Below are positions 18,683 through 27,616 of a stretch of DNA of 64,000 nucleotides, piece after piece. The DNA comes from Chitinispirillales bacterium (lineage in GTDB: Bacteria > Fibrobacterota > Chitinivibrionia > Chitinivibrionales > Chitinispirillaceae). Location: the NCBI GenBank assembly GCA_031254105.1, contig JAIRVB010000044.1:21748-85747 (forward strand), in the 5' to 3' direction. A model generated the notes under the pieces. That model was not told where the DNA came from and made no database searches. It saw only the letters and a list, made by a program, of their open reading frames with translations. Numbering within the stretch: the stretch's first letter is position 1; every line of letters begins with the position of its first letter. A program made the translations under genes and the position numbers.

Positions 18683-19930
18683 TTAGTCCATTACACTAAA
18701 ATCATTATCATAATCCATATCAGGCTCCTGCCCCTTAACAAGATCGTTGTCCACATCCCGCCCAAGCTCAACCACACGGTGAGCCGCTCTTGCAACATGT
18801 TCGCTCAACATACGACCCTTTATCAAATCTTGCAGCTCTTCAATGCTGCCATTTTTTATCTCTACAAATTTACCATCTTTTAGATGTTCAACAAGATGAT
18901 AGCTATTTGCATCTTCATTAAATTTTATTACGTAATCTCCATTTTGCAAAGGCTTATCAAAATCATTGCCTTTCCTGTACTCTATGTGTTTGCCATCTGA
19001 AAAATCTTGCCGCGTCCATACTGTATTATTCTGAAAATCCCGGTAAGCACGATCTACAATTTTAGGCAAAGCGGCCGGATCTAATTTACCATCCTTTACT
19101 TTTGAATCAATCCAATCCCCAACTGCAAGATTAACCCCAGATCCAATTCGTTCCTTGAATTGTTGTGATGCTACAGGCGGCTCTGACTGTTTATTTTCCG
19201 ACATATCAAAAGTATAAGTCTTTTTACTCCAAGCATGATTTTTACAATCCCAGATTTGATTAGAGTTACTTTTTTCAATAAATGGCCGGACAAAATTGTC
19301 TACATAAGAATAAATTTCTTCAAAAGGCGGTTTATATTCAAGTCCCTTGAAAACGTTATATGCATGTTCAAGTTCCGATTTTCTTGTATGAAATGTCTCA
19401 AATGAACCTATGGGCTGATTCTTCTTTTTGCAAATATCAAATACTTCTGCTGTTTGTATTTCTAAACAATGGGAAAGTGTGTAAACATCTACAAAATCTT
19501 TTGGTCTTCTCAATATTCTGTCACCTGATAAAACAGACATTTTATCCGAAATTATATCTTGTGGTAAAACACCTTTGAAACTTATATCCCCATAATGATA
19601 AACCCTGCTTCCGTCAACAGGTCTTATATCAATATCCAATGACATAATTTTTACATCTTTATCATATACACGAATACCCGCCGCTTGAAGTCCATTTGGA
19701 AGGAATTCACGTTTTACTTTTGTATGTAAACCATCCTGAACTTCACGTAATGAATTGTTTACCAATTCAACTAATTCGTCCATCGTTGGTAATGATTCAC
19801 CAACCCAATTCATATCAATATCATGCGTTTTCCGTATGTTATCATAGCCATTCTCAGCCAATATTGCTTTTGTAACCAACGCGCCTTTGGCTATAATTGG
19901 CAAATCTGCACCAGACAGCTTGCCCAACAC
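18683..19930 (-). CDS. AbiEii-like nucleotidyltransferase, third gene of cassette
   Basis: A 415-residue protein whose N-terminus looks like the AbiEii/AbiGii (type IV toxin) nucleotidyltransferase fold. KGALVTKAILAENGYDNIR leads to the metal-binding motif THDIDMNW, with further acids at LDIDIRPV near residue 100. A positively charged middle (LSGDRILRRPKDFVDVYTL) follows. The last ~170 residues are a separate domain of unknown kind. The listed start is GTG 19930. Just upstream, in the same frame, ATG 19960 opens 9 codons and then hits TAA, suggesting the original start was lost to a nonsense change. Such enzymes modify tRNA or other targets and are balanced by an antitoxin. The upstream gene, ending 33 nt away, is the candidate. 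Confidence 0.6.
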   Translation of the reverse strand: MLGKLSGADLPIIAKGALVTKAILAENGYDNIRKTHDIDMNWVGESLPTMDELVELVNNSLREVQDGLHTKVKREFLPNGLQAAGIRVYDKDVKIMSLDIDIRPVDGSRVYHYGDISFKGVLPQDIISDKMSVLSGDRILRRPKDFVDVYTLSHCLEIQTAEVFDICKKKNQPIGSFETFHTRKSELEHAYNVFKGLEYKPPFEEIYSYVDNFVRPFIEKSNSNQIWDCKNHAWSKKTYTFDMSENKQSEPPVASQQFKERIGSGVNLAVGDWIDSKVKDGKLDPAALPKIVDRAYRDFQNNTVWTRQDFSDGKHIEYRKGNDFDKPLQNGDYVIKFNEDANSYHLVEHLKDGKFVEIKNGSIEELQDLIKGRMLSEHVARAAHRVVELGRDVDNDLVKGQEPDMDYDNDFSVMD

Positions 19931-19962
19931 TTAATACATTAACCATTCTCTATCCATCATAC

Positions 19963-20403
19963 TCAACCCATGTAATGATATTCAATCGCCCAATCCTTTA
20001 TCGAATCGAAACGTTCCTGATTTTCAGGCTTAATTACAAGACCATCAAAATTCTTATCGTGATCAAAATAGTATTCATTTAATGCTTCAAGAAGAGGCTG
20101 TGGATCTATATCATTAAGACTTCCAAGCATGTCATTAACAGTTTGATTAAAAGAAGTGCATAATACATTGTCAAATTGTACGATTTCAATTTCATCAAAA
20201 GAATTTACAATACGATAGTTAATATTTTCGTATTCACCCTTTTGCTTTGCATAGACATCAATTTCTATTTCTCTAATATAACCACAAAAAAGATCTAAAC
20301 ATTCTAAAGCAGATGTATAGCATAGCACTTGCTCCTTACCACCTACAACGTCCTTGAACCATGCTCTGTTTGTTAAAAACTCATTACCAGACTTAGAAAC
20401 CAT
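19963..20403 (-). CDS. Possible AbiEi-like partner, second gene of cassette
   Basis: A 146-residue protein, perfectly placed after AAGGAGG with a 4-nt spacer. It begins MVSKSGNEFLTNRAWFKDV, contains the segment VLCYTSALECLDLF and ends FDSIKDWAIEYHYMG. The LCYTSALE stretch resembles the region after the winged helix in some AbiEi-type antitoxins, but the DNA-binding head is not obvious. Its stop lies 2 nt before the ATG (19960) that was probably the ancestral start of the nucleotidyltransferase gene. That tight coupling supports a toxin-antitoxin or defence pair; the function remains inferred. Confidence 0.55.
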   Translation of the reverse strand: MVSKSGNEFLTNRAWFKDVVGGKEQVLCYTSALECLDLFCGYIREIEIDVYAKQKGEYENINYRIVNSFDEIEIVQFDNVLCTSFNQTVNDMLGSLNDIDPQPLLEALNEYYFDHDKNFDGLVIKPENQERFDSIKDWAIEYHYMG

Positions 20404-20453
20404 ATAACCTCCTTTTCTGCAAAAGATTCAACACCTTTCAACTTGCAAAAAAA

Positions 20454-20963
20454 TTATTGACAAAGCAAGCTTCTCTCTTTGTCAATCCACATTATCAGAA
20501 CATCCCTTTTTTTGTCTTTAAAAAAAGACTTCATCGGTTCTAATTTTTCAAAAAACTCAGCTTCTTGACCCTCTTCATATAACCAATCATAAACAGCACC
20601 AGTTAAATTATAAATGGCATCATACTCGGCAAGGCAATCATAAATCATATCAATCACTGCGCGACAATAATTAGCAACATAAACTAAAGGCTTATCAACG
20701 ATCAACCCCTTTTTAACTAATTGCTCTCTACCTTCCTTTACGCCATATTCACCATATAAATGGTTACTACTTTTCATATTAATTCCCGCTACAGAAATTT
20801 CACGAGGATTGTCTATACCTAATCGCCAATGAAAAACGTCATGCCAATCAGCAACATCTCCTTTTTCATTAGGCAAATTTAAGGCATAGATACCTGTTAT
20901 ATAATGATCCATATCGGTATCTGGTATTGCACATTGTGCCAATGGTACAACTTGTATACTCAT
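20454..20963 (-). CDS. Unknown protein, first gene of three-gene cassette
   Basis: A 169-residue soluble protein that I do not recognise. It starts MSIQVVPLAQCAIPDTDMDH and contains GDVADWHDVFHWRLG and LYGEYGVKEGREQLVKKGLI. There is no membrane segment. The start at 20963 is set by GAGGGG 6 nt upstream; the frame is open 14 codons further but without a ribosome site. It is 50 nt upstream of the AbiEi-like gene on the same strand, and the low-GC, AT-rich codon use of all three genes differs from the neighbouring housekeeping genes, which fits acquisition as one cassette. Confidence 0.6.
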   Translation of the reverse strand: MSIQVVPLAQCAIPDTDMDHYITGIYALNLPNEKGDVADWHDVFHWRLGIDNPREISVAGINMKSSNHLYGEYGVKEGREQLVKKGLIVDKPLVYVANYCRAVIDMIYDCLAEYDAIYNLTGAVYDWLYEEGQEAEFFEKLEPMKSFFKDKKRDVLIMWIDKERSLLCQ

Positions 20964-21127
20964 GTGAAACCCCTCATTCGCGATAATTTTCCCAACAAAT
21001 TTCACCCTTACCTATAAAATACGTCTTGCAATACAAGTTTGGGTAAATTTTAGCAATAAACCGTTCTATATACTATAGTATATTTTATGCCTATTATCAA
21101 GTAAACTATTAAAAAATGAAGTGGTTT

Positions 21128-21679
21128 TTATAAAATATCGTAACTATTATCCAAACCTTCTAAACACATCCAACAATAACTTGTATCGTAACAATTTTTC
21201 TTTCCACTCCACACACACTTTTCTTTTGCAACTCTGTAATATCCAAATCTGATTCGTTTGGATTCGGGATATGCCTGAGCTATTACAAAACATCCTAACT
21301 TGGAATCGCTGTGACTTATTGTATTGTCTATCATTTCAGCGATATTTTCCATAATATTGTTTCTTGCGCCAGGAAACAAATTCACCTGTTGTTCAATTAC
21401 CTTTAATATTTTATCTATTTCGTTATCATTTACCCAGGTAAATTGTTTGAGCGTATAAGTTGATTCGGTGTCCATTTGTAACCCTGTCGCAATTCCAGCA
21501 CAAAATGCAAATCCTGATTGTAATAAAAAGTCATAAACATCTTCACTGTCAGGATTATTACTCTCAACATCGCATTTTCTTGTTTCCATCAAATTCCGGG
21601 CGCACAGATGAATTATATTTAAAGCAGACGGATAGAAAAACGTTGCATCTTTAAAGTCTAACAGAAAGACCTTTTTCAA
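21128..21679 (-). pseudogene. Truncated histidine-kinase-like ATPase gene
   Basis: The 183-codon frame contains an N-box-like helix, NIMENIAEMIDNTISHSDS, followed by a beta strand GCFVIAQAYPESKRIRF. The D-x-G-x-G ATP-lid motif expected next is absent; instead a Cys-rich tail follows (CVWSGKKNCYDTSYCWMC) and the frame ends. The only start is a TTG without a ribosome site, 11 nt from the oppositely oriented gene at 21691, so the 5' end is probably lost as well. I read it as a remnant of a GHKL-type ATPase. A real, diverged short protein is less likely. Confidence 0.5.
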
Positions 21680-21690
21680 GTAGATAAAAA

Positions 21691-22293
21691 ATGAAATTCA
21701 CCTCCACCCTGATCTGGCTCATAGGATCCATTATCGGCATAACATGGCGCGTAAAGGTTATCGCGCCGCAATCAATTGAACCTTTTAACCCAAACTCACC
21801 ACCGCGAATTTACTGCTTCTGGCACTCTACTCTTTTGATTCTCGCTTTTGTGTTCCGCCGCACAAACAAAACCGCCATCGTCTCTTCGAGCAAAGACGGC
21901 CGCATGGCTGCGGATGTTGCCAAAAAGTGGGGTCATTCAATAATTTTTGGTTCTTCAGCGCGAGGGGGTATGGCCGCTCTGCGCCAGAGCATTAAGACCA
22001 TCTCTGAAGGACGTTCCATAGTCATAACGCCAGACGGCCCAAGAGGCCCAAGAGAGATCGTTAAACAGGGCGCGGCGCAAATCTCTTTAGTAAGTAAAAC
22101 TCCTCTTGTGACAATAACGGTAGACGCTAAAGGCGCCTGGCGGCTTAAATCGTGGGACAAATTTCTAATCCCCTACCCTTTCACCAAAATCACAATAACT
22201 TTAAGCGAACCCATAGAACCGGCAGATTGCGCCGGGGATGAAAACAGTCAGGATAAGCTGACTGAAAAAATTCAGAAGAGTTTTGCATTATGA
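21691..22293 (+). CDS. DUF374 lysophospholipid/lipid A-type acyltransferase
   Basis: A 200-residue DUF374 protein of the LPLAT superfamily. The N-terminal hydrophobic segment (STLIWLIGSIIGITWRVKVI) anchors it in the inner membrane. FWHSTLLIL provides the catalytic H-x(4)-like region, then SSSKDGRMAADVAKKWG, RGGMAALRQSI and TPDGPRGPRE, all typical of the family. Members transfer acyl chains to lipid A-like or lipid acceptors; the acceptor here is unknown. Its stop overlaps the next ATG (ATGA), and with the glycosyltransferase and downstream genes it suggests an envelope-lipid operon. Confidence 0.85.
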   Translation: MKFTSTLIWLIGSIIGITWRVKVIAPQSIEPFNPNSPPRIYCFWHSTLLILAFVFRRTNKTAIVSSSKDGRMAADVAKKWGHSIIFGSSARGGMAALRQSIKTISEGRSIVITPDGPRGPREIVKQGAAQISLVSKTPLVTITVDAKGAWRLKSWDKFLIPYPFTKITITLSEPIEPADCAGDENSQDKLTEKIQKSFAL

Positions 22294-23024
22294 AGAAAGC
22301 GGCTAGCGGTCAGTGGTTATTGGATATATGGCCGGATGACACGTATATCCTTATTCCATCTTATAAATCTGTTGATCCGTTAAAACGTTTCATCAACACG
22401 CTTTTAGAGAGCATACCCAAAGATCACATCTTTGTAGTAGATGACGCATCCGGCGACGGTACCTATGAGATGTGTGAGGATATAGGTATTGAATGTCTGC
22501 GCCATAAAAAAAACAGAGGTAAAGGAGCGGCGCTTAAAACCGGCTTTTCTCACCTCCTGAAAACTAAAAATACGCGGTGGATTCTCACAATGGACGCCGA
22601 CGGCCAGCATGCGCCTTCAGATATAAATCTCTTTTTAAAAGAAGCGCGTCTCTACCCGTCAACGGGTATCTGCATAGGAGCGCGGTTAATGCGTCTTGGG
22701 ATAATGCCTGCCGCGCGAATCTGCTCAAACAGACTTACATCTGCGATTATGACATTATTAGCCGGAAAACCGATAAAAGACAGCCAGTGCGGCTACCGTA
22801 TGTACAGTGCGGGTTTGATCAATTCCATAAGTATTGAGTATGACCGTTTTGAGATGGAATCTGAAGTAATACTTAAAGCCGCGGCAAAAAATTTTCCTGT
22901 CCGTTTTGTGCCTGTGCAGACATTATATTTGAAAGGGCCGAGCCATATCTCACACCTTTTGGACACGCTGCGCTGGGTGAGGGCGGTTGTGCGGATCTGG
23001 TACGCGATTCACTTTAAAACGTAA
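22290..23024 (+). CDS. Family 2 glycosyltransferase (DPM1/DPG-synthase-like)
   Basis: A 244-residue GT-A fold enzyme. YILIPSYKSVDPLKRFINTL is the nucleotide-binding start. FVVDDASGDGTYEMCED, NRGKGAALKTGFSHLL and the metal-binding TMDADGQHAP (DxD-type) follow in the usual order, then DSQCGYRMYSAG. The pattern resembles dolichyl- or polyprenyl-phosphate mannose/glucose synthases, so the acceptor may be polyprenyl phosphate. No C-terminal membrane helices are present. It overlaps the acyltransferase gene by 4 nt and precedes pcm by 14 nt. The pairing with a DUF368 lipid-carrier transporter two genes on is suggestive. Confidence 0.85.
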   Translation: MKKAASGQWLLDIWPDDTYILIPSYKSVDPLKRFINTLLESIPKDHIFVVDDASGDGTYEMCEDIGIECLRHKKNRGKGAALKTGFSHLLKTKNTRWILTMDADGQHAPSDINLFLKEARLYPSTGICIGARLMRLGIMPAARICSNRLTSAIMTLLAGKPIKDSQCGYRMYSAGLINSISIEYDRFEMESEVILKAAAKNFPVRFVPVQTLYLKGPSHISHLLDTLRWVRAVVRIWYAIHFKT

Positions 23025-23038
23025 AGCTTATCATTAAG

Positions 23039-23677
23039 ATGAATGTTGAGATATTACAGGAACGCCTCATTCAGAAACTCAGGGATAAAGGGATAAAGGA
23101 TGAGCGGGTACTTGAGGCATTTCGCAAAGTTCCAAGACATCTCTTTGTTGACAGCGCCATGTACATGCAGGCATACGAAGATAACGCGCTTCCCATCGGC
23201 TTGGGTCAGACCATAAGCCAACCCTACATAGTCGCGCTCATGACGCAGCTGCTTGAACTTGAAAAAGATCAGAATATTCTTGAAATAGGCACAGGTTCCG
23301 GTTTCCAGACCGCAATTCTCGCTCAGTTTTCCCGCAGAGTGTACACTATAGAACGCCATCAGGCTCTTGGAGACAGATCACGCACGCGGCTGCGGGATAT
23401 GGGATACGCAAATGTTACTTTCAGAATAGGCGATGGAACAAACGGATGGCCGCAATGGGCTCCATTTGATAGAATCATAGTAACGGCAGGCGCTCCGGTA
23501 ACCCCTGATACGCTCTCCGGCCAGCTCGCGATAGATGGTATAATGGTAATCCCAACCGGCAACCGCGATGAACAGGAACTCATGGTGTACAAAAAGGCAG
23601 AAGACGGACTCCACTCTCATTCTGCGGGCAGAGTGGTTTTTGTTCCCCTTATTGGTCAGCAGGGGTGGAAAGAGTAA
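23039..23677 (+). CDS. pcm: Protein-L-isoaspartate O-methyltransferase
   Basis: A 212-residue class I methyltransferase with the PCMT signature. It shows AFRKVPRHLFVDSAMYMQAY, then LPIGLGQTISQPYIVALMTQ (substrate loop), ILEIGTGSGFQTAILAQ (SAM-binding motif I) and DRIIVTAGAPVTPDTL. It methylates isoaspartyl residues in aged proteins using S-adenosylmethionine, starting their repair, in the cytoplasm. Length matches bacterial Pcm. It is 14 nt after the glycosyltransferase and likely cotranscribed. Confidence 0.93.
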   Translation: MNVEILQERLIQKLRDKGIKDERVLEAFRKVPRHLFVDSAMYMQAYEDNALPIGLGQTISQPYIVALMTQLLELEKDQNILEIGTGSGFQTAILAQFSRRVYTIERHQALGDRSRTRLRDMGYANVTFRIGDGTNGWPQWAPFDRIIVTAGAPVTPDTLSGQLAIDGIMVIPTGNRDEQELMVYKKAEDGLHSHSAGRVVFVPLIGQQGWKE

Positions 23678-23797
23678 TAAAAGTGGTTAGCGGTTAGCAA
23701 AACAACAGAATTTTTAGAATAATAATTGCTACATAGCGTATTATTGTATCTTTTGATAAAAACCGGTTTTATTTGTAATTCATGCACTGGAGTTAAA

Positions 23798-24904
23798 ATG
23801 CCTCTCTGGCTTAAAGAATACTGCACCGGATTGATGATGGGAATAGTTGACCTCATTCCGGGTGTTTCGGGAGTCACGGTACTTTTTCTTCTTGGGCTCT
23901 ATGAGAGAGTAATCGGCGCTATCAGTAAATTTAAAGCGGGCAGCGCAGCACTGCTTACCCGTTATGGGCTTGGTGTACTTTTTTCCAGACAGCGTAAGGA
24001 AAATTTTACGGCGCTCACCAAAGAAGCCCGGGCTCTCGATCTTCCCTTTCTTATAAGGCTGCTTCTGGGGGCCGGCACTACGATACTGCTCTTCTCAACA
24101 CTGATAAAGTATCTGCTTGAAAATCAATTTACAAATCTGTACGGTTTCTTTTTTGGCCTGATTATCGTTTCGATATTCTTATCAATAAAGATGCTCAAGA
24201 TAAAAAAACCTCACTTTCTGTTTCATTTTGCTCTCGGCGCGTTAATTACCGTAACGCTGACCATGTCGGGCGACCCGGTACAGGACGCCATTAAAAAATC
24301 CGAACGTTACAGAATAATCAACGAAGCCGTTGAATCGGGACAAACTTCGCTTACTGTCAGAGCGCCCTTCAAATACAGCGGACATTACACCGGCAAAGAG
24401 CTTATAGAAACAGCGCTAACCGGAAGCGTAGTGGTATGCGTGGCAATACTGCCGGGAATAAGCGGATCGCTTGTGATGGTGCTCATAGGCAAGTATTATG
24501 ATGTGATATCCGCGGTGTCGGGGCTTAAAACCTTGCAGCTCGATTATATGCTCTTTTGCGGACTGTTTGGCTTAGGTATGCTATTTGGGGCGGTTATTTT
24601 CGCAAGAGTTATCAATTTCGTATTCAGCCGCTTCTACAACGCCACAATCTCATTTGTGGTAGGACTTTTAGCAGGATCACTCTATGCGTTGTGGCCTTTT
24701 AAGCAAACTGTTGTTATGGATCAATATGTTAGAGGTCAGCATGGGATATCTCTTGTTGAAAACGCGGTTGTACATACAAATATAAACGCTCTCCCGCCAG
24801 ATACCGCTTCGCTTGTTTTCGCGCTTGCGTTCTGCTGCGCGGGAGCCGCTTTTATAATTCTGCTTGAGAGATTTGCGGGGCAGAAAAAGATTGTCGGTAC
24901 CTAA
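23798..24904 (+). CDS. DUF368 polyprenyl-phosphate transporter (PopT-type)
   Basis: A 368-residue multi-pass membrane protein. The two family hallmarks are visible as an internal duplication: GIVDLIPGVSGVTVLFLLGLYE near residue 16 and VCVAILPGISGSLVMVLIGKYYD near 215. About eight hydrophobic helices are present. DUF368 proteins (PopT) recycle undecaprenyl phosphate, the lipid carrier for cell-wall and glycan precursors, across the inner membrane. The protein is longer than many members because of a polar insert at about 155-210. The ATG at 23798 has TGGAG upstream; the frame is open 24 codons earlier, but that part is hydrophobic noise without a ribosome site. Confidence 0.85.
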   Translation: MPLWLKEYCTGLMMGIVDLIPGVSGVTVLFLLGLYERVIGAISKFKAGSAALLTRYGLGVLFSRQRKENFTALTKEARALDLPFLIRLLLGAGTTILLFSTLIKYLLENQFTNLYGFFFGLIIVSIFLSIKMLKIKKPHFLFHFALGALITVTLTMSGDPVQDAIKKSERYRIINEAVESGQTSLTVRAPFKYSGHYTGKELIETALTGSVVVCVAILPGISGSLVMVLIGKYYDVISAVSGLKTLQLDYMLFCGLFGLGMLFGAVIFARVINFVFSRFYNATISFVVGLLAGSLYALWPFKQTVVMDQYVRGQHGISLVENAVVHTNINALPPDTASLVFALAFCCAGAAFIILLERFAGQKKIVGT

Positions 24905-24933
24905 AATAATACATAAAGATTAAAAATATCTGT

Positions 24934-24985
24934 AGCAGCGCAGACCGGCATGCCTTGTCTGCGCTGCTGCACCCGCTACTTTTTA
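24934..24985 (+). terminator. Strong hairpin after DUF368 gene
   Basis: AGCAGCGCAGAC (24934-24945) and GTCTGCGCTGCT (24957-24968) form a perfect 12-bp stem with an 11-nt loop, 30 nt after the DUF368 stop. A short T-run (CTACTTTTTAT) begins about 10 nt later. Probably a terminator, possibly working in both directions. Confidence 0.6.
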
Positions 24986-25212
24986 TGAACCTTATCCGGC
25001 CCATGGGGATATCCGGAGCCATAACTTTGAGAATACGCAATGCTCCCCGTCACTCACATGCTCACGCTTACCTGCCGGACTGCCGGCGCACCCTGAACCG
25101 TAACAAACCAGAACCGCAATATGCGCATTTTGTTTCAGCCATTTTTATCCTTTGGTTAGCTGCCTGTTATCGGAGATACGCAGTTTCTTGTTTTCTTAAA
25201 ACTGGAAACTTG

Positions 25213-26142
25213 TTACCCCGCATTTCGCGCTTTCATCTTCAAATTTTCATAAAAGTTCGCTACAGACAGCCATACATACGGAGCTACTAGGAAGAACCCT
25301 ATAAGCGGCAGCGACAATATCTCTAAAAGAACCCATGCTGTAAAATTCGATGCAGGGTCAGGTATCACGGCGTATATAATAACCATCGGCAGCAGGGCAA
25401 GAAAAAACCATCCTATAAAACTCAAGTACAGTTTGAATAATTTCCACTTCTGCCCTTTCATCATATCTTTACTTCTTTTTAAAACTTCAAGGGGTTTTAT
25501 TTCGGGATTATCATTCATAATGAAATATGACATGGAATAACTGAGACCTTTTATTATTCCGGGGACTAAAAGCAGCAAACACCATAATACTATAAAAACC
25601 ATCATAAAAATACCCAGCAGAGCGCTTGGCGCAAAGCATTTAAATCCATCAAAGATATTCTTTACGGCTGTCGCTTCACCGCGGATTCTTTTGAGAAAAA
25701 GCCCTGTCAAACCTAAATTAAACGGCCCCGATATCAAAATTCCTATTATAAACAACACTAATATTATAATCATTGTTACCATTAATTTTGGGAATGAGCT
25801 TTGATTTGATGAATATAACCCATCACTGATTAAACCAATCTCATCCGCAGATATACTTTCGTTTTCCGGTGTGTTCTCATCCTTAGAAGTTAAACCGGAA
25901 TGAGCGGGTAAAGAGGTTTCCTGCGATCTGTTTTCAATGATTGAATTGATATTTGCGCTTACTTTTTCCTGTCCTGTTTTAATTTTCCCATATTGAGCGT
26001 AATATGGAGCTATAGAATATGGGAGGGTAGTAATGACGGAAAACAGGAAAAACGCCAGAAACATCTGTCCCCACATGCCCCGCAGCTGCCCTCTTGCCTG
26101 CGCCCGCAGTTCCTTGTTCGATTGTAATACATTGTAATTCAT
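25213..26142 (-). CDS. DUF975-family membrane protein
   Basis: A 309-residue membrane protein. SNKELRAQARGQLRGMWGQM at residue 9 and the following helix (FLAFFLFSVITTLPYSI) are the DUF975 start. After a polar insert (~45-115, Ser/Glu-rich) come about four more helices, with the family segment FKCFAPSALLGIFMMVFIVL and GIIKGLSYSMSYFIMNDNPE. The function of the family is unknown. It faces the DUF368 gene tail-to-tail, with the 24934 hairpin between them. The long polar insert between helices 1 and 2 is unusual for the family. Confidence 0.8.
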   Translation of the reverse strand: MNYNVLQSNKELRAQARGQLRGMWGQMFLAFFLFSVITTLPYSIAPYYAQYGKIKTGQEKVSANINSIIENRSQETSLPAHSGLTSKDENTPENESISADEIGLISDGLYSSNQSSFPKLMVTMIIILVLFIIGILISGPFNLGLTGLFLKRIRGEATAVKNIFDGFKCFAPSALLGIFMMVFIVLWCLLLLVPGIIKGLSYSMSYFIMNDNPEIKPLEVLKRSKDMMKGQKWKLFKLYLSFIGWFFLALLPMVIIYAVIPDPASNFTAWVLLEILSLPLIGFFLVAPYVWLSVANFYENLKMKARNAG

Positions 26143-26342
26143 CCGGTTTTATCTCTCCGAAACTCCGCTCTAATGATGAAAATTGAGACTGAACGATCTA
26201 TTAACAAAATATAACATTAACGTTGTTTGGCGCAAGCCGCTCCTGTTTTATGAAAGCGCCGCTGCGTGTATTCCGGATTTTGCGCCGCTTCTTTGACCGC
26301 ATTTTTAATTTTTGATTTATGGCGTTTACTATATTCCTAACT

Positions 26343-27221
26343 ATGAAACCCAAACGCACACTTGTATCTTTCGACTGGGCGGCAAAAAACTTGTTGCGCC
26401 GTAAAGCCAACTATGTAATTTTAGAGGGCTTTCTAACCACGCTCCTGGGCAAAGATATAAAAATCAAAACCATAAAAGACAGCGAAGGCAACAAAGACGC
26501 AAAGCAACAAAAGTACAACCGCGTTGACATAATAGCAGAGGAAGAGAACGGCACTCTAACAATAATAGAACTTCAATTTACGCCCGAAATAGATTATTTC
26601 CACAGAATGCTTTTCGGTTCAAGCAAGGTTATCACAGACTATATGGACGAAGGAACGCCTTATTCTATGATAAGAAAGGTGTATTCCATAAACGTAGTCT
26701 ACTTTGATTTAGGCGTTGGCAAAGACTACATTTACCACGGCACAACTAACTTCAGGGGTCTGCACTACAACGATGAACTCGCGCTTTCCGCAAGTCAAAA
26801 AGAGGAGTTCGCAAAATTAGAGATAAAAGACATCTACCCTGAGTTTTATATTTTGAAAGTCGACCGTTTTAATAATGAAGTTAAAGACAAGTTAGACGAA
26901 TGGATGTATTTTCTCAAGAACTCCGCGGTTGAGCCTGATTTTAAAGCTCCAGGTTTAATGGAAGCAAGCAAAACTTTGGAATATTGCAGCTTGAGTCCGC
27001 AGGAACAGGAGTGGTACGACAGTTATGTTGACATCCGCCGCAGCAATGAAAGCACCGTATACACCGCAAAGTTAGAAGGCAAAGCAGAAGGCAGAATAGA
27101 AGGTTTAGAAGAAAGCAGAGAGATTGGCAGAGAAGAAGGCATCAAAGCAGCTATGGATTTAATGAAACAAGGTATTACCGACTACGAAGAAATTTTGAAA
27201 AAACTCTGTAAAAATACTTGA
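26343..27221 (+). CDS. Rpn-type PD-(D/E)xK nuclease/transposase family protein
   Basis: A 292-residue member of the Rpn/TIGR01784 family (recombination-promoting nuclease, putative transposase). RTLVSFDWAAKNLLRRKANY starts the fold. DIIAEEENGTLTIIELQF holds the D...ExQ-type nuclease core (RVDIIAEE, IIELQF). A repetitive C-terminal helix (KLEGKAEGRIEGLEESREIG) is typical. Such proteins nick DNA and promote RecA-independent recombination and occur in many near-identical genomic copies. I use the ATG at 26343, matching the family start; neither it nor the ATG at 26319 has a ribosome site. Confidence 0.85.
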   Translation: MKPKRTLVSFDWAAKNLLRRKANYVILEGFLTTLLGKDIKIKTIKDSEGNKDAKQQKYNRVDIIAEEENGTLTIIELQFTPEIDYFHRMLFGSSKVITDYMDEGTPYSMIRKVYSINVVYFDLGVGKDYIYHGTTNFRGLHYNDELALSASQKEEFAKLEIKDIYPEFYILKVDRFNNEVKDKLDEWMYFLKNSAVEPDFKAPGLMEASKTLEYCSLSPQEQEWYDSYVDIRRSNESTVYTAKLEGKAEGRIEGLEESREIGREEGIKAAMDLMKQGITDYEEILKKLCKNT

Positions 27222-27616
27222 ATCCTGAAACCTGGTTTTATCACCGCAGCCCCAAAAATCTGAAAAATACCTGTTGAATCTCATAAGAAAATATGATACT
27301 ATCTACAAATACAGGTAATATAAGCCTGTACCTGTTCTATCAATTTCTCATACTCACTCCCGGATTTTGGGTTTTTCATGGTTACAACGGCAAAGTTTCC
27401 GAATTCGAAAGTTTCCGGACTTATAAGACATTTAAAACAATTGATAACTGCGGATGCGGTTCTTTGCGGCACAGTATTAATAATTCACTTCAATAAACTG
27501 CCATATTACTTTACAAATCAATAAATTGTCCATACCCACCCCGCCCATTTATTATATGTAAGTTTGTTCCGGTTCAGATTTGTGGCGCGTATAAAATCAA
27601 AACCCTCCGGCTGTCT
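27222..27616. other. Intergenic, no gene supported
   Basis: AT-rich sequence after the Rpn-type gene. A 67-codon frame at 27293 has no ribosome site and no recognisable sequence. No promoter or hairpin stands out. Confidence 0.4.
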
